The notes under the pieces were generated by a model. The model saw only the letters and a list, made by a program, of their open reading frames with translations, was not told where the DNA came from and searched no databases. Shown piece after piece: positions 1 to 7,380 of a stretch of DNA of 64,000 nucleotides. The translations under genes were made by a program, and so were the position numbers. This DNA comes from Ideonella aquatica. GTDB lineage: Bacteria; Pseudomonadota; Gammaproteobacteria; Burkholderiales; Burkholderiaceae_C. Each line of letters begins with the position of its first letter. Within the stretch, counting starts at the first letter, position 1. The stretch is from the NCBI RefSeq assembly GCF_018069755.1, contig NZ_JAGQDE010000018.1, positions 22,210 to 86,209 on the forward strand. Direction: 5' to 3'.

Positions 1-1
1 G

Positions 2-769
2 ATCATCACCTCGCGGCCGCTGGCCGACATGCTGCAGTGGCGTTTTCTGCTGGCCTACGGCGGCGGCTCGGCGCTGAGTTTCGCGCTGGGCTGGTGGTGG
101 GCGCGACGGCGCGAGTCGTCGATGCGCGCGCTGGTGGGCGCGGGCATGGCCTGCTCCAACACCGGTTTCGTGGGCACGCCGGTGCTGCTGAGCTGGATGG
201 GGGCGGCTGCCGCACCAGCGCTGGCGCTGGTGTTCCTGGTTGAGAACCTGCTGGTGTTGCCGCTGCTCTTCGTGCTGGCTGAGCCGGCCTCGAACCGCTC
301 GCGCGCCTGGCATCGCCTGCGTGACGCGCTGGCGCCGCTGGCGCGCCAGCCGATGCTGCTGGCCATCGTGGCCGGCCTGCTGTGGTCAGCGCTGGGGCTG
401 AGCCTGCCTGCACCCGCAGCGCGCTCCATCGACCTGCTGGGCCGTGCCGCCGCGGGTGCCGCGCTGGTGGTGATCGGCGGCGCACTGGCCGGCCTGCAGA
501 AGGGGCACCTGGACACCGATCTGCTGGCGGTGGCGGTGGGCAAGTTGGTGGGGCATCCGCTGGCGGTGGCGCTGTGCATGCTGCCAATGCTGCCCGCCGG
601 TGATCCGCTGCGGGCGGCCGGCATCGTCGCGGCGGCGGCGCCCATGCTCAGCATCTACCCGATGTTGGCGCAGCGCTACGGCCACGAGGGCTTCTGCGCT
701 GCCGCCCTGCTGCTGGCCACGGCCTCGTCCTTCCTCAGCCTGAGTGGCGTGCTCTGGCTGCTGAGTTGA
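2..769 (+). CDS. AEC (auxin efflux carrier) family transporter, 5' end missing
   Basis: The reading frame is open from the first bases of the window, so the start lies outside it and only the C-terminal part (about 255 residues) is seen. It is a chain of hydrophobic segments. The stretch 'NTGFVGTPVLL' and the closing helices match the AEC permease family, secondary carriers of the inner membrane that usually export organic anions. The substrate cannot be read from the sequence. It ends 63 bases before the next gene and is probably unrelated to the sulfur genes that follow. An internal ATG at 29 could be mistaken for the start, but the frame continues upstream of it. Confidence 0.8.
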   Translation: MITSRPLADMLQWRFLLAYGGGSALSFALGWWWARRRESSMRALVGAGMACSNTGFVGTPVLLSWMGAAAAPALALVFLVENLLVLPLLFVLAEPASNRSRAWHRLRDALAPLARQPMLLAIVAGLLWSALGLSLPAPAARSIDLLGRAAAGAALVVIGGALAGLQKGHLDTDLLAVAVGKLVGHPLAVALCMLPMLPAGDPLRAAGIVAAAAPMLSIYPMLAQRYGHEGFCAAALLLATASSFLSLSGVLWLLS

Positions 770-775
770 CACCGA

Positions 776-804
776 TTGACGCCGGTCATGCCAGCGCGTA
801 CCGT
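776..804 (+). promoter_or_regulatory. possible sigma-70 promoter of the dsrE-like gene
   Basis: TTGACG (776-781) and TACCGT (799-804) are spaced by 17 bases, about 30 bases upstream of the ATG at 833. The match is moderate, so this is tentative. Confidence 0.35.
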
Positions 805-832
805 GCGGCGCGTTGAATATCAGGAGTTGCTG

Positions 833-1249
833 ATGAAATCTGTTCGCGCTGCCGTGCTGGCCCTTGCCCTGACCACCCTGGCCAGCCTGGCCGCCGCCCA
901 GGACAAGGTGGTCTATCACATCAACGATGCCGCCGGCCAGGCGCTTGCAGGCCTGCGCAACGTGCGCAACCACCTGGACACCGACCCGTCGGCGCAGATC
1001 ACCGTGGTCGCCCACGCCAACGGCGTGGACTTCCTGATGGAGGGTGCCAAGGACCGCAATGATGTCCAGTACGAACCGCTGGTGGCCGGACTGAAGAACC
1101 GCGGTGTCAAGTTCGAGATCTGCGAGATCACCCTGAAGAACCGCAACCTGAAGAAGGAACAGTTCATCCAGGAGGCTGACTTCACGCCCAGTGGCGTGGT
1201 GCGCATCACCAAGCTGCAGATGCAGGGCTGGGCCTACCTGAAGCCCTGA
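833..1249 (+). CDS. DsrE-family protein with signal peptide
   Basis: 138 residues. The start ATG at 833 follows a CAGGAG ribosome site at 821-826; an upstream in-frame start at 776 lacks one. Residues 1-22 look like a Sec signal peptide ending in 'SLAAAQ', so the protein is probably periplasmic. The rest has the alternating strand-helix pattern of the DsrE/TusD fold (as in 'ITVVAHANGVDFL' and 'GVKFEICEITL'). One cysteine (in 'EICEI') could be a sulfur-carrying residue, as in many DsrE-like proteins. Periplasmic DsrE-like proteins are frequent in sulfur-oxidiser clusters, but the partner is unknown. A hairpin follows directly. Confidence 0.75.
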   Translation: MKSVRAAVLALALTTLASLAAAQDKVVYHINDAAGQALAGLRNVRNHLDTDPSAQITVVAHANGVDFLMEGAKDRNDVQYEPLVAGLKNRGVKFEICEITLKNRNLKKEQFIQEADFTPSGVVRITKLQMQGWAYLKP

Positions 1250-1250
1250 A

Positions 1251-1268
1251 GAGGCGCTGCGGCGCCTC
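1251..1268. terminator. hairpin between convergent genes
   Basis: GAGGCGC and GCGCCTC form a 7-bp stem with a 4-base loop, between the dsrE-like gene and the convergent methyltransferase gene, whose stop codon it touches. It lacks a clear T tract, so it may work only as a weak bidirectional terminator. Confidence 0.5.
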
Positions 1269-1986
1269 AGCAGCGCCGCAGCAGCCGCACATGCATCGGG
1301 CGCACGAACCGCGCGCCCTGGGGGCCGCAATGCGGCTCGAAGCGCTGGCGCACCGCGGCGATCAGTTCGGGCGTCAGCCGATGGTCGGCAAAGCTCGGGC
1401 GCATCATGCGCTGCTCGAAGCTGTCGAAGTCGGGGTAGGCCACCGCCTGAGCGAAGCGGTGTTCGCTGACCGCGCAGAAGCGGCCCCGGGCGAGTGCGCG
1501 GTCGAGCGCGGCCTGGGCCTCGGCGCGCACCACGCCCTCGTCGTTGAACAGACGGATCAGCTCGTTGAGGGCGCCGTCGTAGATCGGCTCGGACACATAG
1601 AACCAGCCGCCCGGTCGCAGCACTCGGGCCACCTCGTCGAGCGCGGCATCCAGCTCGTGCAGCGGCACGTGGTGCAGCGACTTGAGCATCAGCACACCAT
1701 CGGCCCAGCCGTCGGCCAGCGGCATGGCGGCGGCGCCGGCCTCGATGAACTGCAGGCCGGGCGGCGCGGGCTCGGTCAGATTGCGGGCCAGCTGGATGCG
1801 GTCCACCTCCAGCGCGGCGCAGCGCAGGCCCGGGTGCTGCTGCATCAGCTGGCGCAGCAGGCGGGCGTTGCCGCAACCGGCCTCGACCAGGCCGGTGCCC
1901 GGTGGCAGCGGCACCAGCGATTCAAGCAGCGTGTGTTCCTGGTCGATCAGGGGCAGTTGGTCGACGGCGGCGGCTTCGGTGTTCAT
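1267..1986 (-). CDS. class I SAM-dependent methyltransferase
   Basis: 239 residues. The Rossmann methyltransferase pattern is clear: motif I 'LVEAGCGNARLL' near residue 35, the acidic 'ALEVDRIQL', then 'MPLADGWADGVLMLKSLHHV', followed by 'VLRPGGWFYVSEP', typical of small-molecule methyltransferases of the UbiE/Methyltransf_11 group. The substrate is unknown. A TTG at 1992 would extend it by two codons, but the ATG at 1986 is preferred. The start codon lies inside a degenerate GATACCC-type inverted repeat (1984-2001) seen also before other operons of this window, which may tie the gene to sulfur-responsive control. Confidence 0.75.
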   Translation of the reverse strand: MNTEAAAVDQLPLIDQEHTLLESLVPLPPGTGLVEAGCGNARLLRQLMQQHPGLRCAALEVDRIQLARNLTEPAPPGLQFIEAGAAAMPLADGWADGVLMLKSLHHVPLHELDAALDEVARVLRPGGWFYVSEPIYDGALNELIRLFNDEGVVRAEAQAALDRALARGRFCAVSEHRFAQAVAYPDFDSFEQRMMRPSFADHRLTPELIAAVRQRFEPHCGPQGARFVRPMHVRLLRRC

Positions 1987-2001
1987 GCCCAATAGGGTAT
2001 C
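1984..2001 (-). promoter_or_regulatory. degenerate GATACCC-type operator
   Basis: On the minus strand this reads GATACCC-TATT-GGGCATG. The left arm is perfect against the motif GATACCC-N4-GGGTATC found at 6594 and 26755, while the right arm is degraded and contains the methyltransferase ATG. It could be a weak site for the CsoR/CstR-like repressor of this window. Confidence 0.4.
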
Positions 2002-2023
2002 CGAAGCCGCCGGGGCGTGGCAC

Positions 2024-3295
2024 TCAGAAGTTGTAGTTGTAGTTCACCCGGAGGGTGGTCTGGCTGTGCGTGTTGGTGCCGGCCAGGCCGGCACCGAACA
2101 TGGCCGGATTGGTCTGGGTGTCCTTGGGCGAGAAGGCGACAGAGCCGGCGATGCTGTGGCCGCCGCCGATGTTCCAGCCCGCGCCCAGCGTGTAATGACG
2201 GGTGACGATGGCCGGGAACAGCGGGTTCAGCGTGGAGGCCGGCACCGGATTGGAGCCGTGGTTGTAGCCGGCGCGCAGGGCCACGTTCGGTGCCACCATG
2301 TACTGGCCGCCCACCAGCAGGACGGTCTGATCCTTCCAGTTCTGCGGCATGGCGCCTTCCATCCAGCCGGCGCCCATGTTCATCGCCAGGCGGAAGGTCT
2401 TCATGCTGTCGGACCAGCCGATGTGCTTGATGTCGGCGGCCAGCATCAGCTGCGGCGTGGCCTGCCAGGCCGCGCCGATGCCGTAGGTCTCGGGCCACTG
2501 GAAATCGACGATGCGAAAGCGCGTGGGCATGGGTACGGGGCCGCCCGGGGTGAAGGCGGTGAAGGTGCCGCTGCCCTCCAGATCGGAGATATCGGTCTTG
2601 CTGTGGTAGGTGGCGCCCACCGAGACGCTGTCGCTGAGCTTGTAATGCGCGCCCAGCTTGAAGGCCCAGCCCCGGCCCTTGGCCTGGCCGGTGTAGTCGC
2701 TGTTGTTGCTGACGCTGACGTGGCCGGAGCCATCGGGCATCAGCATCTGCACATCCATGCCGGCCCAGACGTAGTCGATCTGGGCGGCCAGTGTCAGCCG
2801 CTCGTCGATGTTGAAGGCCAGCGGCAGCATGACGCGGCCGAAGCCGACCTCGGAGCGCATCGGCAAGCCGGTGCCGTTGGACAGGAAGGACTGGGTGCCG
2901 TAATCGGTGCCCATGCCACCCTGGGCGGTGATCGCGGCGCCATAGGTCAGACCGCCGGTCTTGCGAATCAGCGACACCGAGGGCATCAGGAACTGGTCGG
3001 CGCTGGAGTCGGCGCTCAGCGGCCCGGCCAGCGGGTGGTTCATGCGGGTGCTGACGTCCGGCATCAACACCGTCACACCCAGTCCCAGGCTGCTGCCTTG
3101 CGGGCGCAGGCCCAGCGTGGCCGGGTTGTTCATGACGGCCGAGTTGCCGTTGTCGTAGGCGTAGGACGCGCCACCCATGCCGCCAGCCCGGGCGCCATAG
3201 GCTTCGAGGTTCATGCCATTGGTGGCCCAGACGCCCAGGGGCAGGGCCAGGATCAGTGCAGCGAGCGGTGTCTTGCGAAAGCGAGGAGCGGTCAT
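2024..3295 (-). CDS. OmpP1/FadL/TodX-family outer-membrane protein
   Basis: 423 residues. The start ATG at 3295 has GGAG about ten bases upstream; a longer frame to 3355 has no ribosome site. The signal peptide ends near 'GVWA', after which the mature protein begins 'TNGMNLEAYGARAGGMGGAS', the hallmark N-terminal plug of FadL-type long-chain fatty-acid or hydrocarbon channels. It contains 'NNPATLG' and many amphipathic beta segments and ends in an aromatic residue (NYNF), as expected for a 14-strand barrel. In sulfur oxidisers such porins may admit hydrophobic sulfur species, but that is inference. The promoter side carries the ATATC-type motif shared with arsR-sox and the soxH-like gene. Confidence 0.85.
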   Translation of the reverse strand: MTAPRFRKTPLAALILALPLGVWATNGMNLEAYGARAGGMGGASYAYDNGNSAVMNNPATLGLRPQGSSLGLGVTVLMPDVSTRMNHPLAGPLSADSSADQFLMPSVSLIRKTGGLTYGAAITAQGGMGTDYGTQSFLSNGTGLPMRSEVGFGRVMLPLAFNIDERLTLAAQIDYVWAGMDVQMLMPDGSGHVSVSNNSDYTGQAKGRGWAFKLGAHYKLSDSVSVGATYHSKTDISDLEGSGTFTAFTPGGPVPMPTRFRIVDFQWPETYGIGAAWQATPQLMLAADIKHIGWSDSMKTFRLAMNMGAGWMEGAMPQNWKDQTVLLVGGQYMVAPNVALRAGYNHGSNPVPASTLNPLFPAIVTRHYTLGAGWNIGGGHSIAGSVAFSPKDTQTNPAMFGAGLAGTNTHSQTTLRVNYNYNF

Positions 3296-3408
3296 GACGG
3301 GCGAGTCTCCAGTGGGGTCATGGGTGGGTTGGACAAGCGCGACATTGGCCCCCATACACCCTTACCCGTGCTGGTATTTGCCCGGGGCGCGGGTTTGACC
3401 TGTTCTCG

Positions 3409-3426
3409 ATATCACTGATGGCTGAT
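3409..3426. promoter_or_regulatory. ATATC-N7-GCT-N-AT motif upstream of the FadL-like gene
   Basis: The 18 bases ATATCACTGATGGCTGAT match the motif before the soxH-like gene (17598) at 14 of 18 positions and share both ends with the site before arsR (7018). It is a candidate ArsR-family operator about 115 bases upstream of the porin start, read on the other strand. Confidence 0.45.
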
Positions 3427-3435
3427 GAATGAACA

Positions 3436-3460
3436 AAGGGGCCGCGGTCTGCGGCCCCTT
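3436..3460 (-). terminator. intrinsic terminator of the minus-strand rhodanese operon
   Basis: AAGGGGCCGC and GCGGCCCCTT form a perfect 10-bp stem with a 5-base loop. Read on the minus strand it comes 26 bases after the rhodanese stop and is followed by a T-rich run (TTTGTTCATT). Confidence 0.75.
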
Positions 3461-3485
3461 GGCGGTGGTGAACGCTCTGGCGGGC

Positions 3486-4469
3486 TCAGTTCAGCGGCAC
3501 GGCGCCAACCAGGCTGCGCTTTTCCAGCGTCCACTGGTGCAGAGAGCCGTCGTACAGGCTGGCGCGGCTGTTGCCCAGCAGTTCGGACAGCACGAACCAG
3601 GGGCCCGACGAGAGGTGGCCGCTGTTGCAATAGGTGATGGCCGGCGCGGCCGGGTCGATGCCCTGGGCGCTCATCAGTCCCTTGTAGGTGGCGGGGCTCA
3701 TGAAGCTGACCACGCCATTGGCGGACTTCAGCAGCAGGTCGGGGCTGTACAGGCGGGCGCCTTCCAGATGGCCGTAGGCATACACATAATCGCGCTTGCC
3801 CAGGCCGTGGTACTGGCGCGCATCGCGGGCATCGACCAAGGTGGCCGACTTGCCGGCGATCGCCTTGGCCACCTCGTCCGAGCCGGCGAAGTAGCGGGCG
3901 CTGCGGTCGGCCACGGCCTTCCAGTTGCCGGTGCGGGCTGCGGCGGCGTCGGTGCTCAGGGCGCGACCATCCAGGGCCCACTGGGCCATGCCGCCATCCA
4001 GCACGGCGATCTGGTCCTCGCCATAGACCTTGAACTGCCAGTACACGCGCAGCGCGTCATCGACGTCGGCCGCCTCGGTGCCCAGAGGGACCAGCACGAT
4101 CGGCTTGCCGGCGTCGATGCCGGCAGCCTGCACGGCCTTCTCGAAGACGTCCTTCTCGGGGATCATGTACTTGACGTTCTGCTCGCCGATGCGGCGCTCG
4201 GTGCGCATGGTCTTCATGTCGATCAGGCGCGAACCGGCAATGTGGCCACCGGCCTCGACCACGGTCTTCTTGCCGGCCTTGTCGGTCTCGATCTCGGGCG
4301 CGCTGGTGTAGGTCTTGGGGTTGGAGCGAACGTCAACCACCTGGACTTTGTCGAGGTTGTCGGCCAGCCAGGCCGGGGTGACCAGCGGACCGGGCAGCAC
4401 GCCGGCCTGGGCCCATTGAAGACCCAGGGCCAGCGCGGCGGCGGCCAGGGTGCGGGTGAGGCGCTTCAT
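3486..4469 (-). CDS. exported two-domain rhodanese (thiosulfate sulfurtransferase family)
   Basis: 327 residues. The signal peptide spans about residues 1-22 (cut after 'QWAQA'), so the protein is periplasmic. Two rhodanese domains follow. The N-terminal one (about 30-165) has 'VVDVRSN' but its loop reads 'PLGTEAADVD' without cysteine, so it is probably structural. The C-terminal one (about 195-325) has 'LVDARDARQYHG' and the active loop 'CNSGHLSS' with Cys281. Rhodaneses of this type move sulfane sulfur from thiosulfate or persulfides. It is the last gene of the operon with the YeeE/YedE pair. Its ATG shares one base with the preceding stop codon, implying translational coupling. Confidence 0.85.
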   Translation of the reverse strand: MKRLTRTLAAAALALGLQWAQAGVLPGPLVTPAWLADNLDKVQVVDVRSNPKTYTSAPEIETDKAGKKTVVEAGGHIAGSRLIDMKTMRTERRIGEQNVKYMIPEKDVFEKAVQAAGIDAGKPIVLVPLGTEAADVDDALRVYWQFKVYGEDQIAVLDGGMAQWALDGRALSTDAAAARTGNWKAVADRSARYFAGSDEVAKAIAGKSATLVDARDARQYHGLGKRDYVYAYGHLEGARLYSPDLLLKSANGVVSFMSPATYKGLMSAQGIDPAAPAITYCNSGHLSSGPWFVLSELLGNSRASLYDGSLHQWTLEKRSLVGAVPLN

Positions 4470-5113
4470 CAGTTGTCTCCTGGGGTGGGCGGGGGTGTCC
4501 CCGCGAGTCGGGAAAGGGTGTGAGCGAGGTCGATCCGCTGCTCGGTGAGCACGTCGTGGCGGCGGTCCTCGAAGAAATCCTCGGCCTTGCGGCGCTGCAG
4601 TTGCCGGGCGACGACGGCGTCACGTCGGCGCAGCAGCGCCTTCAGGCTGTCGCGGTGCAGCCGCACCATCGCCCCCAGCCAGCGGGCCACCGGGGCCAGC
4701 CGACCCGCGGTGCGTGGGGCGAAGCGGTCGATGTCGGCGCACAGCGCGGGCGCCGCCAGCCAGGTCTCGCCGGTCACCCAGCGGTTGGTGGTGAACCAGC
4801 GGATCGGCCAGCCACGATCGTCCAGCGACAGGCCGGCCAGGTGGCTGAAGCCGCCATCCGGCCGCCGCGTGAAGAGATGGAAGTGGCCATGCTCTTCGGG
4901 CGGGCAGCGGCTTGAGCGGTGCAGGTGGTAGTAGAACTGCGAGCGGTTGTCGGTGTCGATCACGTCGCCACGGGGGTAGTGGCGCAGGGTCTCGATCCGC
5001 CGGGCGCCGGCCAGCGCAGCCTGCGCCAGACCCAGACCCCGACGGGCCAAAGCCATCTGCACGGCCACCAGTTCGGCGGCGGCGTCGATGGCCGTGGCGT
5101 CGTCGGGCATCAC
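4469..5113 (-). CDS. unrecognised cytoplasmic protein of the rhodanese operon
   Basis: 214 residues with no signal peptide or membrane segment; I do not recognise the family. The middle has a His/aromatic-rich stretch ('SQFYYHLHRSSRCPPEEHGHFHLF', shortened here to its key residues His and Tyr around 61-78) and the tryptophan-rich 'GWPIRWFTTNRW'. The C-terminal third is a charged, probably helical region rich in arginine. The clustered histidines could bind a metal, but that is speculation. It ends on the start codon of the exported rhodanese and begins 22 bases after the NPCGP gene, so it belongs to that operon and is likely sulfur-related. Confidence 0.6.
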   Translation of the reverse strand: MMPDDATAIDAAAELVAVQMALARRGLGLAQAALAGARRIETLRHYPRGDVIDTDNRSQFYYHLHRSSRCPPEEHGHFHLFTRRPDGGFSHLAGLSLDDRGWPIRWFTTNRWVTGETWLAAPALCADIDRFAPRTAGRLAPVARWLGAMVRLHRDSLKALLRRRDAVVARQLQRRKAEDFFEDRRHDVLTEQRIDLAHTLSRLAGTPPPTPGDN

Positions 5114-5135
5114 GGAGCGGGTGCGTGGCGCCGGA

Positions 5136-5381
5136 TCAGCCCTTCTTGGGGGCGCAGGGGTTGGCCGGGCCGCAGGGGTTGTCGCCCCCTTTCTTGCGCT
5201 TCTTGGCCGGGCCGCAGGGGTTGCTGGGGCCGCAGGGATTGGCTGCCTTGGCCGGGGCGGCGGCCGAGGCGGCGGCCTTCGGGGCGGCCGGGGCGTCCGC
5301 GGCGCGGGCGGCAGGGGCCACCAGGCCGGCGGCCAGCATCAGCGCGGGAAGGGATTGGGCGAGGGTCTTGCGACGGGACAT
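5136..5381 (-). CDS. small secreted protein with NPC repeats
   Basis: 81 residues. The start ATG at 5381 follows AGGAG by seven bases. The N-terminus ('MSRRKTLAQSLPALML') looks like an export signal ending near 'ARAADA'. It is followed by an Ala/Pro/Lys-rich linker and then four NPC units (three NPCGP and one NPCAP) around a basic KKRKK patch. With a cysteine in each unit the mature peptide could bind metal (copper is a common guess for such peptides) or carry sulfane sulfur. Its place between a YeeE/YedE transporter pair and a rhodanese favours sulfur handling. It could equally be a modified peptide precursor. I know no characterised homologue. Confidence 0.6.
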   Translation of the reverse strand: MSRRKTLAQSLPALMLAAGLVAPAARAADAPAAPKAAASAAAPAKAANPCGPSNPCGPAKKRKKGGDNPCGPANPCAPKKG

Positions 5382-5420
5382 GGGCACTCCTGGCGGGGGT
5401 GAACAACGGGGACGGGACAT

Positions 5421-6041
5421 TCAGGTGCGGGTGAGTTCGTCGTCGGCACCGGCCACAGCCTGTTCGGCGCTGACCGGACCGCGGCCACGGCGCTCCAGGC
5501 GGCCGCCAACGATGAAGACGGCCACCAGCGCGGCGGCCAGCAGGCCCAGCATGGCCAGATCGGGCAGCCCGAAGGCGTCCGAAAAAGTGTCGCCGCTGGG
5601 CAGTTCGCCCCAACTGGTCAGCGACTCCAGCGATGGGCCCCAGGCGGCGGCGAAGCCGAAGGTGCCCAGCACCAGACCGGCAATGAAGAGCAAGGCATCG
5701 GCGCGGCCGGAGAGCAGGCCCACGACCGAGGTGCCCGGGCAGTAGCCACCCACCGCGAATCCGATGCCGACCAGCGCCCCGCCCACGGCGGCCGCGCCCA
5801 GGTAGGCGGTGGGCACGTACAGCGCGTCCTCGGCCAACAGACCACTGACGCGCAGCAGCCACAGGCCGGCCGCGGCCACCACGATGGCGGTGAACATCAC
5901 CTTGAAGACCGACCAATCGTTGAGGCGGAACTGCGCGGTGAGCTTGCAAGGGCTGCCGAAGCCGGCACGCTCCAGCACCACGCCAAAGGCCACACCACAG
6001 GCCAGGCCGGACCACAGGCCGGCATCGTTGAGCGGCAGCAT
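5421..6041 (-). CDS. YeeE/YedE-family membrane protein, second half of a split transporter (PmpB-like)
   Basis: 206 residues. The ATG at 6041 lies one base after the stop of the upstream half; a longer frame reaching 6200 would overlap that gene. There are about five hydrophobic helices with two family motifs, each with a cysteine: 'ERAGFGSPCKLTAQ' and 'AVGGYCPGTSVVG'. In YeeE/TsuA such cysteines relay thiosulfate or sulfane sulfur across the inner membrane. Short two-gene forms (often named PmpA/PmpB) are usually found with rhodaneses and sulfur-responsive repressors, as here. The substrate is inferred. Confidence 0.8.
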   Translation of the reverse strand: MLPLNDAGLWSGLACGVAFGVVLERAGFGSPCKLTAQFRLNDWSVFKVMFTAIVVAAAGLWLLRVSGLLAEDALYVPTAYLGAAAVGGALVGIGFAVGGYCPGTSVVGLLSGRADALLFIAGLVLGTFGFAAAWGPSLESLTSWGELPSGDTFSDAFGLPDLAMLGLLAAALVAVFIVGGRLERRGRGPVSAEQAVAGADDELTRT

Positions 6042-6042
6042 C

Positions 6043-6576
6043 TCAGATCCCCCGCACCAGTCGGCTGGCAAGCAGCCCGGCGGCAAAGAAGGTGGCCAGG
6101 AACACAAAGGCCGCCACGGCCAGCGTGGCGGCACCGGACAGCCCCAAGCCACTGGTGCACCCGGCGGCCACACGGGCGCCGAAGCCCGAGACCACGCCAC
6201 CGGCCAGCGCCGTCAGCGCGCGCCGGCTCAGACCGATGCTGCGCAGACCGTCGAGTTGCAGGCGAAAGCGCCCGGCGGCCCAGGCCGACAGGCCGGCGCC
6301 CAGTGCCACACCCAGCACCTGCCAGGTGATCCAGGAGGGCAGGGGGTTGCCGCCTTCCAGCAAGGGTCCGAGGTAGCCGTTCGCGGCTGCCGCCTGGGGC
6401 GCCGCCAAGCCGCCCAGCCAGGCGCTCAGACGGGTGGACGCGCCGGTGGCCCCCAGGCCGTGGCCGGTGAGCACAAAGGTGGCCAGCAGCACCAGGCCCA
6501 GCGCCAGGCCGGCCAGCAGGGGGTTCCAGAACGGGCGCACCGCGGCGGGGGCGGAGAGACGTGCAGTCGGATTCAT
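6043..6576 (-). CDS. YeeE/YedE-family membrane protein, first half of a split transporter (PmpA-like)
   Basis: 177 residues. The ATG at 6576 is chosen because the frame upstream runs through the operator and promoter. There are about four membrane helices and the signature 'GARVAAGCTSGLGLSG' with the conserved cysteine. It is the first gene of the minus-strand operon that continues with the second half, the NPCGP peptide, an unknown protein and the exported rhodanese. Together the two halves probably form one sulfur-compound importer. Expression is likely controlled by the perfect GATACCC-AATG-GGGTATC repeat immediately upstream. Confidence 0.8.
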   Translation of the reverse strand: MNPTARLSAPAAVRPFWNPLLAGLALGLVLLATFVLTGHGLGATGASTRLSAWLGGLAAPQAAAANGYLGPLLEGGNPLPSWITWQVLGVALGAGLSAWAAGRFRLQLDGLRSIGLSRRALTALAGGVVSGFGARVAAGCTSGLGLSGAATLAVAAFVFLATFFAAGLLASRLVRGI

Positions 6577-6593
6577 CAGTTCAACGGCGTTAA

Positions 6594-6611
6594 GATACCC
6601 AATGGGGTATC
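6594..6611 (-). promoter_or_regulatory. perfect inverted repeat, candidate CsoR/CstR-type operator
   Basis: The + strand reads GATACCC-AATG-GGGTATC: 7-bp perfect arms, 4-base spacer. It lies just downstream of the -10 element of the PmpA-like promoter, so a bound protein would block transcription. CsoR/CstR-family repressors bind A/T-flanked G-tract palindromes of this kind. The window encodes such a repressor at 20437-20727, whose own operon carries the same motif. Confidence 0.7.
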
Positions 6612-6614
6612 GCA

Positions 6615-6645
6615 ATGATAGCCGGTCGGGCCTGCCTGATGTCAA
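6615..6645 (-). promoter_or_regulatory. sigma-70 promoter of the pmpAB-like/rhodanese operon
   Basis: On the minus strand TTGACA (6645-6640, perfect -35) and TATCAT (6620-6615, -10) are separated by 19 bases. The long spacer may lower basal activity. The predicted start point falls inside the GATACCC repeat. Confidence 0.65.
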
Positions 6646-6668
6646 GCCCGTCGACCTCTTGGGGGTGT

Positions 6669-6974
6669 TCAGGCGCTGCGCAGCGGGCGCTCGAGGCTCA
6701 TGGCGAGCAGGGTCATGCCGCCACCGTTCGTCGCCCGGCGATAGCCCATCTGGTTCAGCACGGCGCAGGCGAAGGCCGAGCGCGCGCCCGAGGCGCAGTA
6801 GACGATCAGCGGCTGACCGGTGTCCGGCAGCAGGCGCGGCGCCGCCTGCTGGAGCTGGTCCAGGGGCAGGTGGACGGCGCCGTCGATGTGGCTGCTGGCG
6901 AACTCGGCGTTCGAGCGAACATCGAGCAGCAAGGGGGCGCGGTCGGCGCCGGGGTCAAGGCTTGAATTTGACAT
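6669..6974 (-). CDS. small single-domain rhodanese
   Basis: 101 residues, cytoplasmic, one rhodanese domain covering the whole protein: 'LLLDVRSNAEFASSHIDGA' near residue 15, then the active-site loop 'YCASGARS' with the catalytic cysteine near residue 60, and 'LNQMGYRRATNGGG' at the end. It transfers sulfane sulfur to an acceptor thiol. It is divergent from the arsR-sox operon, with starts about 80 bases apart, and its 3' end borders the operator of the pmpAB-like operon. The shared intergenic region with the ATATC motif suggests co-regulation with sox. Confidence 0.85.
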   Translation of the reverse strand: MSNSSLDPGADRAPLLLDVRSNAEFASSHIDGAVHLPLDQLQQAAPRLLPDTGQPLIVYCASGARSAFACAVLNQMGYRRATNGGGMTLLAMSLERPLRSA

Positions 6975-7017
6975 GTCTCAGTGTTTTCACCAGTTTCGCG
7001 TCAGGATCATTCACATA

Positions 7018-7037
7018 ATATCTGCATGTGCTTATAT
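7018..7037 (+). promoter_or_regulatory. dyad operator candidate before arsR-sox
   Basis: ATATCTGCATGTGCTTATAT reads as ATAT-N2-GCA-N2-TGC-N2-ATAT, an imperfect 20-bp dyad overlapping a -10-like CATAAT (7014-7019). Its first 18 bases share ATATC...GCT.AT with the sites at 3409 and 17598. It is a likely autoregulatory site of the ArsR-type repressor encoded directly downstream. Confidence 0.55.
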
Positions 7038-7053
7038 CGCAATAGGCAGATTC

Positions 7054-7380
7054 GTGGATTCTTCCGAAGAGGACCGGGTGTTCGAACGTGCAGCAGAGCT
7101 GTTTGCCCTGCTGTCGACCCCCGTGCGCCTGCGGATCGTCCATGATCTGATGGGCGGTGAACGCACGGTGAGCCAGTTGATCGAGAGTGTGGGCGCCAGC
7201 CAGCCCAATCTGTCGCAGCATCTGGCCACGCTGTACCGCTCCGGCCTGCTCAGCCGACGGCGTGACGGCGTGCACATGCTCTACCGGATCGCCGGCGACC
7301 GCCTGGCGGCCCTGACACAGTGGCTCGAGGCCCAAGGCGCCATGCGCGCCGACGGCAGCGATCACAAGGAGAAACCGTGA
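7054..7380 (+). CDS. ArsR/SmtB-family transcriptional regulator, first gene of the sox operon
   Basis: 108 residues from a GTG at 7054; the ribosome site (AGG near 7043) is weak. A longer frame runs through the operator, so the short form is preferred. Winged-helix ArsR pattern: 'ELFALLSTPVRLRIVHDL', recognition helix region 'ASQPNLSQHLATLYRSGLL', wing 'RRRDGVHMLYRI'. In sulfur oxidisers ArsR-type regulators (SoxR, SqrR/BigR) repress sox or sulfide genes until polysulfide oxidises two cysteines. This protein has no cysteine at all in the chosen reading, so it must sense differently or act with the second ArsR. It overlaps soxC by four bases (GTGA). Confidence 0.75.
   Translation: MDSSEEDRVFERAAELFALLSTPVRLRIVHDLMGGERTVSQLIESVGASQPNLSQHLATLYRSGLLSRRRDGVHMLYRIAGDRLAALTQWLEAQGAMRADGSDHKEKP

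Noticed and set aside
386..1876. 496-codon open frame on the minus strand across the AEC and dsrE-like genes
   Set aside because: Low-complexity Arg/Gln/His-rich translation typical of an antisense shadow in very GC-rich DNA, overlapping well-supported genes.
3364..3377. ACCCGTGCTGGTAT before the porin gene as a NarL-like box
   Set aside because: Arms are shorter and the spacing differs from the CTACCC-N5-GGGTAG boxes, and no GAAT block follows.
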